A DNA stretch of 64,000 nt, taken from the NCBI GenBank assembly GCA_964035795.1, contig OZ038320.1, forward strand, positions 27,225,705 to 27,289,704, read 5' to 3'. This document shows, one piece after another, positions 22,579 to 34,265 of this stretch. Each line of letters opens with the position of its first letter. The first letter of the stretch is position 1. Source of the DNA: Pterobdella sp. o SKG-2022 (taxonomy: Eukaryota; Annelida; Clitellata; Hirudinida; Piscicolidae). The translations under genes and the position numbers were made by a program. Under the pieces are notes generated by a model, which was given only the letters and a program-made list of their open reading frames with translations, was not told where the DNA came from and made no database searches.

Positions 22579-23492
22579 GTATTAGTTGTTAATCCTCAAA
22601 TCTTCCTCTTCTTTGGTGAAAGTTTATTCTATATAAGGGTACCACAAGCTTCATTTGACATATGTGTAGTTGGTTCAGGTAGTTTTTTAAGAATGACTTC
22701 TGAAATCTAAAATGATTCTTTCCTTTTATTTTGTAAGGACATAGTGGATAATGTTGTGAATAAAATTCTTTTATTTTTCTTATTCTTCTTTTAAATATCT
22801 CACTGCATGTTTGAACAATTGGCAACTGGAGAATTTTTGTGCATTACTTGCAAGCAGAATATTGTCCGAATTTTCATTTCTGAATATCGAAAAAGCTTCC
22901 ATTTGTTGGAAATTTTCGAAAAGATACTTATTCAAAATACTTTAATAAAACGAATTTTTAAGTCTTGATACTAGCTTGCAACTGATGTAAGACATTAAAT
23001 ATTTTGCTTGATTGCCAGCACGAAGTAGCTGACCATTTTAAAATTTGTTCTTTCGAGAAAACCTTCAAGTGTGAACCAACTTTTTCCATCTTTTTCTGGC
23101 AAAAATTTAAAGTCCATAGTGTGTCTGTTAAACATAACTTTCGGTCTTTGAAATATTTTCTTCTTAATTTTAACTTTTGTTTACTCCGTACACAACACAT
23201 CAAGAGAAATTCACCTATGTAAAGTTTCACTCATAATGCTATGATATATTTTAATTTTGAGTCAAAATAACTTTAATTTAATAAAGTTTAAATGGTTTAT
23301 TGAGTAAAAATAGTACTAATGATTATATAAATTTTAATTAAAACCAATAATTATATAAATTGTAAATAAAACCAATAGGAATTCCAAATTAAATATGATT
23401 AAATGAAAAAAAATCTGTTGAGATTCAGCAAATATGTCGATTATGCTATAAATAAATGATATGTGTGTATAATTTTATGGAAAATAGTGCTG
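22579..23492. other. intergenic; two unrecognised open frames on the minus strand
   Basis: Frames at 23230-22958 (90 codons) and 22825-22589 (78 codons) have a mixed, Cys- and Trp-containing composition that is more protein-like than the local background. They may be remnants of one interrupted gene or of a transposon. No motif is recognisable and there is no clear splice link between them. Confidence 0.25.
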
Positions 23493-26400
23493 CTATATTG
23501 TAGCGAGATAAAAGGTTATGAAAAAACAAAGAACAATTAAGGTAGCGAGAAAAAACTTTAAATCAATCCTCAAAAAACTGAACTTAAGCCTCATCAACCC
23601 CCCCGTGTTAGTCCGGTTAACAAGACGATAATGAATGTAAACACTCACCAATAATGCCAATAAATCGGAAACGATTAGCATTTGAAAGACCCTAATCCAG
23701 CCATAAGGACTAATGAGTGAAGTGAGTAAAGGTCCGAGAACAGCCCCAAAAGAGCCTGTTCCATCGATTATACAAATTACAGTGGATAAAGCTTTGCATC
23801 TTCCTTCAAGTGATGGATGTTGGCCTAGGTTTGCAGAGACTGCGGTGGTTATGAGGGCATATGGGCCGTTGACCAAAAATCCTGTAGCCAAAAGGAGCAC
23901 TGTGGGTTTTATGTGTATGTTTGATGCATCTGTTATTGGTTTGAGAAAATTGTCTAATTGAAGTATTGGCTTCCAAAAAATATGATAATATTGAATGTAT
24001 TGGTCTACAAGTTTATTAATATAGAAAAATTTTTGATTTACTATGAAATCATCATCGGGTATCTGATAAAAAGCATGAGACATAAATCATTATTGTGAAT
24101 TCAATTTTCTATAAATTAACTTTCGCTATAATTAGTATAATTTGATAATATAAGTTAAAGAAAAAAAAGCTTTTTACTAATTTTTTCCAATAAACTTTAG
24201 ATAAACCGAAAATTAATTCTATAAAATTTCCTCTATTAAAACTTTACACAACAATTTTTTTAAAATTTCTATTTTTTTTTTAAATTATTATAAAAAAACT
24301 CACAAATGTTTGCACCAAGAGATATTTTAGCAAATAAGTAATAGCAATACATCTGTAAAGATAATAAAAAATTTAAAGTATTTAATTTCAATTATTTCGA
24401 TTTCTTAACTACTCCACTTTCTCTTCGTCGTTTGAATCATTCTTTTTAGTTACATAAAAACTAAAACAATCTAGGGCGAGAATAATCAACATTAAGCCCA
24501 TGGGAACATACCACAGGAGCAGCTAGAAAAAACATCACAGCACAACTCAAAGCATTGCTTTTGAACAGGTCTGAGAAAATTCCAGCCACTATGCCCCCTA
24601 TAATGAGTGTGCTAAAATAAAAACCAATCTATTTTTCATTATACGAATTATTTACCTACCCTGTTAAAATAAAAATTTTAGGCGCTTCTAGAGACCATTC
24701 AAATGTGCATGCATGGTTATAAGAAATATATGACAAATATGAGCCTCGTTTGATTATTTATTTTGGAGATATTTCGTTTCACTAAAACATAAAAAAAATA
24801 TTTCATAATCATATTTATTTTCTAGAAACAACAAGATATTAACTGTTTTGAAATTTAAACTGCATTAGAAGCGGTTGAATAATTAAATGAGGTGAAATAA
24901 AAATTTTATATTCTACACAACTCAGCTTTAAAGCTGTCGTGTTGACAACTTTTTTCAACACCTTCCTAAGCCCAGTTACTTTTTATAATCACTTGTTCAC
25001 AAATTCTGTAATCTGATCATGTTTTCAAAAAAAATGAATCTATTCAAACCAAACATTTTTATAACTGAAAAACACTAAGTTTTTTTTAAGTGAAACTCTT
25101 CTTATCAAGTATATTATGAAAACTTACGTCGCTAACAGTCATAGAAATATCATATAATCTTGAATAAATCTTGCTTTTTTGTCAAAAGGGGCCAATGAAC
25201 CAAAAAAATTACTAGCTAACCCATTCAATTCTACAAAAATGTTTCATGTTGAAAAATCATGCAAAAAATGAAAAAATATATTAAAATTTATTCATCGCAA
25301 AACTCGAATACTCAGACTTCGTGCTAACATAACTTATTTTTAAGGTCAAAAAAAATGAAGCTTTTTATTTTCTTATAAATTAATTGATAAATGATTTGTA
25401 TAATTAAAATTAGCATAAATGTAAATACGTTCTACAAATATCTCATTTTATGAAAGTATGCAAAAAATACAGTAGGTCAATTGATTTTTATGTTGTTCGT
25501 CGATTCGTCTTCGAATATGACCATGGCAACAAGAGTTATATAAAAAAAATAATAAAAACTAAAACTTAAAAAAAATAATAAATAAAATTAAAAAAAATAA
25601 TACTAAAAAAATAAATAAAATTAAAAAAAATAATACTAAAAAAATAAATAAAATTAAATTAAATTAATAAATAAATAAAAACTAAAAAATAAATAAATAA
25701 ATAACAAATTAATTAGCAGAAAAAAAATGCATAAATATAGAAGTTTTTTTTCTTTTTTTTTCACTGTTTTTGCGTCCGCAAATGACAACAGTGCAATTCG
25801 CGCGAAGAAACCTCTTCCGCAAGTTTGGCACCAATGAGTAGGGAGTCTGTCTGGTAGACCTCTTTCAGCTTTGCGTCTCATTCGCTTCTCTTTTGCAGCA
25901 TTTAACTGTTTTTCTTCTGAGAAAAGTGCATCATTGTGGATTGTTTTACGCCAGACAGGTCTGTCAGATGCAGCTTTTCCCACGTGAAGACGTCTATGTT
26001 GAAGTCTTTTAGATGCGCCTTCAAGGAGTCTTTATAGCGTTTGCGTGAAGCTCCAAATTTTCTTTGACCATTTTAAAGCTGTCCGTAAAAAAGTTGTTTC
26101 GGAATTCTTGAGTCCGCCATACGAGAAACATGACCAGCTCATAGCATATGTGCCTTACGATTCATCGTAACAACACTGGAAAGATTTGCTCTTTCTAGAA
26201 CATCAGTATTAGGAATCATATCATTCCAGCGTATGTTAAGAATCCTGCAAAGACATCGAGTATGGTACTGTTGAAATTGTTTCTCGTGACGTTTGTAGAT
26301 TGTCCAGGTTTCACAGCCTTGGAGTAGTGTTGTCAATACTACGGATTTGTAGACTTTGACTTTCGTAGACTGTGAAATTCCTCTTTTCTCCCGAACTTTA

Positions 26401-29400
26401 TTTCTCAAGTTTCCAAAAGCCCAGCTGGCTTTGGCAATTCGATTTTTGACCTCATCGTCAATGTTTGCACAGCGAGAAAGGGTGCTGGCAAGATAAGTGA
26501 AGTTTTCTACTACCTTTAGCCTCTGTTCCTTCACTGAAATGTGAGGTTCGTGGTAAGGGTTTCAAGGGGCAGGCTGATACATCACTTCCGTTTTTTTGGT
26601 GTTGATGTTCAACTCAAAATTTTCACAAGATCTGATGCTCTGTGATAGCGTTGAGAGCACAATCATCAGCAAAGAGAAGGTTTCTAATTGAGGTTTCTTT
26701 GATTTTTGTGATTGCTTGTAGACGTCAGAGGTTGAAAAGTTTACCATCGCACCGATATGTGATAGCAATGCCAGATGAACTGTCATTGAATGCTTCGGTT
26801 AGCATTGCTGAAAACACTAGACTAAACAATGCTGGAGCAAGGAAACATCCCTGCTTTACTCCGTTTATCACTTGGAAAGGCTCTGAACTGCCACCATCAT
26901 TAAGCACTCTAGCTACCATGCCGTCATGAAAAAGGCTGATAATCTTCACAAATTTTTCTAGACAGCTAAACTTTGCTAAGATCTTCCATAACTCATTTCT
27001 GCTCACTGAATCAAATGCTTTAGTGAGGTCGACGAAAGTCATAGAGATCTTGTTGTTGTTCCATACATTTTTCTTGAAGTTGATGAGTTGCAAAGACCAT
27101 GTCAATTGTTCTTCGACCGGCTCGGAATCCGCATTGACTCTCAGGTAGGTGACCCTGCTCGAGGTGCTTCAGTAAGCGGCTCAAGAGAACACGAGCCAAA
27201 ATCTTTCCTGCAATTGGTAGAAAAGAAATACCTCTATTGTTTTCGCATGATCGTTTGTTTCCTTTTCTCTCGTATATGTGCACAATGGTAGCGTTTTTAA
27301 ATTCTTATGGAAGCGTTTCTTTTTCCCAATGAAATTGAAACAAATCAGTGAGTTTTCTGATACGCAAAGTGCCACCAGCTTTGAATACCTCTGCCGGTAT
27401 AGCGTCAGCACCTGGTGCTTTACCTACTGAAAATTGTCTAATGGCTCTGGTGACCTCCTCTACAGATGGAAGGGCATCAAGTTCTTTATTTATTGTGACT
27501 TGGGATAGGCGATGAATAGTTTCGTCACTTATCTTCGATGGTCGATTGAGGACGCTATTAAAATGTTCGGCCCATCTTTCCAAGATCCCCTTTTTGTCAG
27601 TGATCAACCTTGAGCCATCCACACTGAGTATAGGTGTGCTTCCTGATGTACGCGATCCAAAGAGGCACTTGAGAGAGTCATAGAAGCGCTTCATGTCGTT
27701 TCTATCCGCAAAACTTTGAATCTCGTCAGCTTTTTGGCTAGGCACGCATGTTGCAAAATTTGGAGCTTTTTTTGAACATCTCTGTGCTTATTGATATAGG
27801 CATTTTTCTTTGCATCAGAACCCGGATCATTCTCGTGCGCTCTCTGAAGCTGACGATTCTTTTCCAGTAAAGTTTTAATTCCAGTATCATTTTCATCAAA
27901 CCAGTCTTGATGTTTCCTGGAGGGTGAACTAGTACTTGTGAGGCAGAAAAATAGATTGCCTTTTTCATGAATTCCCAGTCGTTGCTCTCAGCCATTGACA
28001 GCTGATGTTCAAGGGTGGTCACGAATTTCTGTTAAACAGTGGAGAGTTTTAGCTTTGCGACGTCAAATCGTTTTAAAACTTTCTGTCCTTGTGGTCTTCT
28101 CATAGGACTAATGTGTAACTTGGTTTTCGAAAGTATGAGCCGATGATCTTTCCAGCAATCCGCACCACACTTAGCCTTTGTTACTTGCACATCACGTCGG
28201 TCTTTGGAACTGACAATGATGAAGTCAATGAGATGCCAATGCCTCGATCGAGGGTGCATCCAAGATGTTTTGTTGCGTGTTGGAAGTCGGAACATAGTGT
28301 TGGTAATAGTGAGTCCATGAGATATGCAGGCTTTTAGCAGTCGTAAACCGTTGCTATTGCATTTACCAATTCCATGATGACCTAGAACTCCTTGCCAAGC
28401 CTGGTAGTCTTTACCAACACGAGCTTTGAAATCGCCGAGTAGAATGAGTTTATCCGACTGTGAAACAGTGGCAATGAAGGCTTCCAGTTCTTCATAGAAT
28501 TTATCCTTCACGTCATCTGTGTTAGTCATAGTAGGAGCGTATGCACTTATGAGGATAGCGGATTTTTTTATCCCTGAAGGAAATTTGAGTATCATAAGAC
28601 GGTCATTCAATCCATCCGGGACACTATCAAGCTTCTTCACTATGTGGTTTTTAATAGCAAAACCAACTCCAGCTTCGCATCGTTCACTCTTGTTTCTTCC
28701 ACTCTAAAAAAAAGTGTAGCCACCACCAATTTCAGTAAAATGTCCTTTGTCTGAGAGACGGGTTTCACTGGGAGCAGCAATGTCCACTTGATAACGCCCA
28801 AGTTCTCTGGAAATCAAGGCTGTTCTGTGTTCTGGTCTTTCTGATTTGTTAGAATCTATTACAGTTCTAACATTCCAGCAAGCTAAAGTTAAAAAAAGTG
28901 GATTTTCATTTGGACCGCAAAGATGGGAAACTCGCAAGCTGCGGTTTGAGGACCGAGTATGAGTAGAACAGGCTTTTTTTGGAGCACCTTTTCTAGCTCC
29001 GTCCTCAAGCAAGAAGGCAAGCAGAGCTATCCTAAAGAGAGCTGCTTGGTCGCTCAGGGGGCTACCAAACTTCCTTGCTGCTCTAGGTTTCAAGGAAGAA
29101 CGACCATATGGCCTAAGCCGCCTGTGTGCAGGTTTGCAACTACAGCTTCCAGTGTTTCCGCACCTGCTGCTTCGCCGCTCTCCCAACGCCATAGGGCTTT
29201 AATAAATTTTTAGTGGTTCTTTTGCCATGATTTTTATAACGCTATATAAATAAGAATTATTATCAATATTATTAATAAGTGAAAATTTAAAGAAAACTAT
29301 AGATTTTATCGTATTAATCAATGTATTAAGTCTCATTCCTGAGAAGTTATTTATTGACTTTTTTTGCACGTACGGTATCAATTAAAAGCTTACCTAGCAA

Positions 29401-32400
29401 TCCTCCTATATCAAAAAGTGTAGAAAGTTCAGCAGATGTAGACGGACCGTAATTGGTACTAGCTAGATTAAACGATTAAAATAGATCAAAAAATAGTTAA
29501 TAAATTTTGTAGAAAACGAAATAATTCAGCAGTTTCATTGTTTAAGACATATAATAGGGAAAAAAAGAAGGAAGATATACGAAATTACACATTATCAAAG
29601 AAATATTAATTTGAGAAATGTGAAAGACTCACTGGAAATATAGAAAGGCAACCAAAACAGGAATGTGTAGGACACCATTTTTGAGAAAAACAAACAGAGC
29701 GAGAACTCTAAGACACCCTTTAGGGATAACCAAATGATAATAAAAATTTTTCATATAAATATTTAGTATATATGATTATATATTTATACCTTCCAAATTA
29801 AATAAAAAACTTCAGATAAAATATCCAGAATCCTTAAAATTCTCGTAACCAAGCATGTATTTTTTCAGAGTTCATCCATAATCTTACTTTCTATCCCAAT
29901 TTAATTTCTCATATTTTGAATTAAAAAGTCATCTATTGTTTCAAAAATTTAAACCAGATCATGGGTATATAAAATTTTTCATATATATCAAAAAGTTTAC
30001 CAATAATGATGAACCGAAATCGAAAAATTAAAACTTAGAATATGTACAGGTATAAGAAGAGCGCCTTTGAAAGAGATAGCCTCAGGTTCAGGAAGATCAT
30101 CATTCCAACTCTCCCTCAGGTCATCACTGTACCATAATGACATAATCGATAACATAAATTGATACAACAATGTGGTTGATTGAAATGATGTAAGAATGTT
30201 GAAAACTTGAGTAAATATTGAAATGTAATGTAGTATTTATAAAACGTTTTTCCTTAAATATCAAAACGCTTGCTACAAATTTAATGTAGCAAAAACATCT
30301 TGGAACAGGTACTAATTGTCGGTTCACGCGGAATCAAACCCGGTAGCTTGAGAAAATTAGTCTACAGCGCTATCTCTGAGTTATACGGGTCGATAGTAAA
30401 GAGTCCGAAGATTAATGAAAGAGTAACCCCAAAAGGGCAGCAGAATCCTCGTTATTGTTGTTATTATCTTCATTCACAGAGTTACTTTGGAGTGAATTGT
30501 TTGGGTGATTCTACAATTTTATTATTATTATTAAAATATTGATCCAATTACGTAGAGTAGCCTTAATCAAATATTTAGGGAAACAAATACAAAATATTTA
30601 TTAACTTAATTCCCAAAGCTTCAAGATCACTTGATAATGTAAGTTTATTTTAAGAAAAGCTTCATGATTTAAGTTAAAAAATACTGAGTTGTTACTTTCA
30701 ACTAAATGAGCCAATAAATATCTAATAATAAAAAGCACTAACTTCTATATGGTGAAAAAAGTTCTCCAGATCTTGAGAAGCTAAAATATTAATTATCGAA
30801 ATTTCATCTATTTCAATGAAGACACTTATTTTTTAATAAAAATGATAAACTAAAGACAATTCCTATATATCATTTATATCATCGATGACTATACATGGTT
30901 TTACAATGATTAATTAAAATGTAGTCTAGAATGACGTATATAGATGTAAAATCACATTAACTCGATTTCAGCTAGAAAAGCAAGCCATAAAAATGATTTT
31001 ATTAAATGGCTATAAAACAACAAGATTTTATTAGTAAAAATTAAATTTTGGCAATGAACCTTAGTTTTTTTATGAACCATTTTGTAAGATATTTCATCAA
31101 TAAGCCATGGGGTATTGAAACTCACAAGGTATCAGAAAGAACCACACAAGAGATACAGAAAGAGCCATTATAATGCCAGGCACAATAAAGGCCAATGCCC
31201 AATCAGTATTAACAAAATAACTGGCCACTAAAGAACCTAGAATGTTCCCTAGTGATGTGTGGGAATTCCAAGCTCCCATTATAAGACCTCGTCTAAAATT
31301 TCAATAAAAAAGTAGAGTGAATAGATTATAATAAAAAAAATATAACATGAAAAATTTCAATTCAGTTAACTTGTTGTTTAAGTTAGGTTAAATTTTTGAC
31401 TGCAAACAGGATTCAAAATTAATTTACATTTAAAAATTATAAATTTAAAACACTATAATGACCTTCCTTCCCCAAACCAGTTTGAAACAATAGTAACGAC
31501 AGCTGGCCAACCTGTTGACTGTAACAGGCCACTTAGAGTCTGTGAATTCATGTTTTGGTATATGAACCCTTAAAGTTAACTCTAATCATCCACATTTAGT
31601 GTAGTATTTGGTATGATAATGTAAAAAATAAAAAATTGTAAATTTTGTACCTGTATAATTAAAAAAAAAGAGATGTGGTGGACATTGAAATACTTTCCAA
31701 ATCCAAACAAAATTGTTATGATGGAAGTACCAAACATTCCTAAACTCAAAAAATACCTCAAGTTTGATCGTTCTGCTATTTGGCCACTGTTTATAAATTT
31801 TGATGAAGCAAATAAAATTTTGCAAAATTTTATTTTTAAAAATTTAAAAATAATATATGTTGATTATGTTATTGATGTTTCACATGTTTTAAAAATAACT
31901 TTTTCATACCTGAAAAACATAGCAACAGCATAAGAAATTAAAAAAGCAGTGTCCAATGCTCCCAAATAACTACTCCCATGGGGACCATCTGTATATATGT
32001 TCATAACTATCTAAATTTTTTCAACTTTAAGTTGAAAATCTAGTTTATAATTGAAATTGCATTTACAAGTCACAGGAATTTAAGATATTTTAGCATGACC
32101 AAAATGTAAAATTTTTAATGACTTTGAATTAAATTTTATTGTGTTTTAATTGAGCTGTATATATTCAAATGTTGTTAAAAAATAGTTATTTAAAAAAAAG
32201 ATTTCTGTTCATTAATTAGGATATCATACCAAATGGAGCCCATCCACTGCAGTTTGTTTTATTTTTCAAACTATTTGGATCAAGTTCACTCTAAATATTT
32301 GAATTTTTTCGTTTTTAAATTATATTTTATTATAATTTTTAACAAATTTATTTGAATTTAAAAAATTACCTTTACTACACTTAGACATTTTCTTGTTAGA

Positions 32401-32607
32401 TGGTAATTTGTGTAAGAAACAAATGTAATAAATAATACAATATAAGGATACCTGTAAAATTTTTTAGATTTTTTTTGATTAATGTGCAAAAAAACATTTT
32501 TTCTGAGTTTTTAAATTATCTTACCAATTGAAAATGTTCCTGTTTCTTGATTTGATTAACAAGGATCTTAATAAATATGGTACAGCTGAAATTGAACACC
32601 AAGCCAT
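23493..32607 (-). CDS. SLC37A: SLC37-family sugar-phosphate/phosphate exchanger (SLC37A1/A2-like)
   Basis: A major-facilitator transporter of the ER membrane; relatives exchange glucose-6-phosphate or glycerol-3-phosphate for phosphate. Exons on minus: 32607-32525, 32451-32370, 32290-32230, 31988-31910, 31786-31651, 31539-31463, 31292-31126, 30126-30048, 29717-29633, 29462-29394, 24597-24512, and a last exon starting at 24062 or nearer 23977 and ending at 23493. Hallmarks in order: YHLTRK, CSGWAPF, STGWPAVV, RGLIMGAWNSHTSLGNILGS, VSYTFLFWLPFY, STLFDIGGLLGG, NGPYALITTAVSANLG and IDGTGSFGAVLGPLL. Exon 7 ends in phase 1 but exon 8 must start in phase 2, so a small exon for the variable cytoplasmic loop is probably missed. 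The C-terminus runs on in an unusual hydrophobic stretch. A 4.8-kb intron contains the LINE. Confidence 0.93.
25540..25725. repeat. A/T simple repeat, units like AAATAAAT
   Basis: Almost only A and T, with tandem AATAAATAAAA-type units and one unit of about 45 bases repeated (compare 25575-25620 with 25615-25660). It abuts the 3' end of the LINE, so on the element's sense strand it would be a TTTATTT-type tail. Confidence 0.7.
25720..29210 (-). mobile_element. decayed non-LTR retrotransposon (APE endonuclease + reverse transcriptase), SLC37 intron
   Basis: Much higher G+C than its surroundings. Order on minus: an N-terminal basic region; an AP-like endonuclease (LTLACWNVRT, ETRLSDKGHFTEIGGGYTFF, LILLGDFKARVG, WHLIDFI, DHRLI); a linker; a reverse transcriptase (VGKAPGADAIPAEV, NNRGISFLPIAGKILARVL, QCGFRAGRRTIDMVF, FVDLTKAFDSVSR, GVKQGCFLAPALFS, and the catalytic LLFADDCAL with both Asp); the tail block MLWAGHVSRM; and a CxxC zinc-finger end (WCQTCGRGFFARIALLS). 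The endonuclease frame has a stop at about 28704 where Trp is usual. Frameshifts occur near 28030, 27740, 27300, 27060, 26720 and 25790. It cannot encode its proteins. It has the same orientation as SLC37. The exact LINE clade is not decidable by eye. Confidence 0.9.
29211..29275. repeat. SINE-like end with CGCTATATAAATAAG
   Basis: ATAACGCTATATAAATAAGAATTATTATCA resembles the SINE-type ends in DNAJC5 intron 4 and sits directly beside the 5' end of the LINE. Confidence 0.4.
30225..30396 (-). repeat. tRNA-derived SINE, copy 2, in SLC37 intron 7
   Basis: On the minus strand there is a tRNA-like head with A-box-like TATAACTCAGAGATAGCGC, GTAGACTAATTTTCTC in the anticodon region, and B-box GGTTTGATTCC. 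The body that follows is colinear with copy 1 (TGTTCCAAGATG, TAGCAAGCGTTTTGATAT). The two copies differ at many positions, so they inserted long ago or from different source lineages. Confidence 0.7.
30580..30692. repeat. decayed family A foldback element, SLC37 intron 7
   Basis: ACAAATACAAAATATTTATT at the left, CACTTGATAATGTAAGTTTA at the centre and AAGAAAAGCTTCATGATTT at the right correspond to the family A order with mismatches. Confidence 0.5.
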
Positions 32608-32902
32608 TATTTTTTATACAACTTTAAACGACATAAATTTAATAATAAAGTCGATTTCTTGGTGGGTTTCAAAACTGTGATGTTACGTGGTAAGTCACCT
32701 ATAAAATAGTCGGTCAAATGACAAATCAAATATTAACTACAACTGCAGATGATAATTGTTTACTGGTTTTTAGCTGAATATTGTAGTTTCATAAAAAATA
32801 TATATTACAGATTTTACTTTTAAAATTGTCCAACTGTATCCATAGAAAACAAGTACTAAATTTAGTTTAAAATTTTCGTTCAAACTGAAGTTTTAGATAC
32901 AA
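32608..32902. promoter_or_regulatory. divergent promoter region between SLC37 and TMEM138
   Basis: Only 295 bp separate the two start codons, which point away from each other, so both promoters and 5' untranslated regions must lie here (or start inside the partner gene). No clear TATA box or other element can be named from sequence alone. Confidence 0.55.
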
Positions 32903-34265
32903 ATGTCACAGAAAAATTACACTCGTATACTCTTTGTGCAGTATTTACTTCTTTTTGAAGACATAATAATGAATTCATTCGTTCTTTTGGCTAAGCACAC
33001 GAACATAACGATTTTGTTATGTTATATGTATGAAAAGTATTTTTAAAATTGAAAATTCAGCAATTTTTAATATATTTCTATCAATTTCAGTGTTCAAGAC
33101 ATATCTATTTTGTTTTTGGGAATCATTTTTTTCCTTTCTTTCATAAACACATACCTTTTCCAGGTTTATTCGGTTAATAATTTGATAAATGAAATAAAAA
33201 ATAATTTAAATTTAAGTTGAATAATTATTCTTTTAATAACGCTAAAGGCAGGATTAGTATGGATGTTAATGCGAAAGTTCAAAGCAACTATCATCATCAC
33301 GGTGTTGTATCTTGCATGTTCCATAGGCCTGCATGCTTGGAGTCTTGTACGTGAAGGGGGATAATTATTATTAGAAAAATATCACGATCAACAAAAAGTT
33401 AGTACGAGGCAATTTTCTGCTTTGTGACTCAGAGAATAAAATCTTAGATCCAGCTAAGGTTTTGGGCATGTGTAATAAAGGTTCCCTGTTAAATTTTTTT
33501 TCAGCGGTACTGTATAAATATACATTTAATACTTTAATCTCAGCATTTTACTTTCAAATAATGAATTTTTGTTAATCATTTTTGAATAATTTTCAGAAAC
33601 TTTCAATTCAAATCGTCAAGTCATTCAACTGAGACACACATTACAAAATTTTTTTTTCTTTCAAAAAAAAAATTTTTTTTCAAAACGAACAACTAATTTT
33701 GAATACTATTGAAGAAAATTTAAACTTTATATTTTTAATATTCAAAAGTTTTAAATTTTAAATATTTTCAAGAGTTCAGCGTGGAACAACTCTGAATTCT
33801 ATTTCGACAACAAGGGATTTTTTGTGTTCTACGTCGTTCAAAGACTGGGTTTGTTACTTTGAGATTTATCTATGAATAAATTCAATAGTAGTGTAAGAAC
33901 TAAATCTTAAACACCACAAAAAAAAACACGCAAAGATTAAAATACTTTAATCATTAAGAACGAAAACTTTCGATTTAACGAATCGTCAGCTTGAAAATCT
34001 TAAGATAATAACGTTCCTTTTCTTCTACGATGTATTAATCTTATAAGTTCAACAAATCTTAAAACTTTCACAAACTACCTATAATTAATTTCAAAAATTT
34101 ACATTCAATTATATTAATCAGTTAAAAAATTTATTTTTAGTTGCAGCAATGTTCTACCACTCTTACAAAAGAGCCAGCGGAAGATTATCAGACCCAAAGT
34201 TCTATAAGGACTCCCAATGGATAAGGGACCTCTTGAAGCAACAGCAGCAAAAGCATAAAACTTAA
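32903..34265 (+). CDS. TMEM138: TMEM138, four-pass ciliary membrane protein
   Basis: Five exons: 32903-33027, 33091-33163, 33248-33350, 33780-33848, 34141-34265. They sum to 495 nt, or 164 residues (the human protein has 162). TMEM138 is needed for building the primary cilium and for vesicle delivery to it; human mutations cause a Joubert syndrome form. Matches in order: MSQKNYTRILFVQYLLLFED (TM1), VQDISILFLGI (TM2), FINTYLFQAGLV, KFKATIIITVLYLACSIGLH (TM3), WNNSEFYF, FVVQRL-type TM4 and the conserved tail RLSDPKFYKDSQWIRDLL. Phases agree throughout. The exon 3 donor was placed at GTGAAG (33351), which keeps the frame into exon 4. The gene suggests a ciliated animal. It is divergent from SLC37 by 295 bp. 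Confidence 0.94.

Noticed and set aside
25125..25240. An extra SLC37 exon reading GLASNFFGSLAPFDKKARF on minus
   Set aside because: The joined exons 29394 and 24597 already give the unbroken family sequence GGLLGGIVAGIFSDL, and this stretch ends in a stop before its donor.
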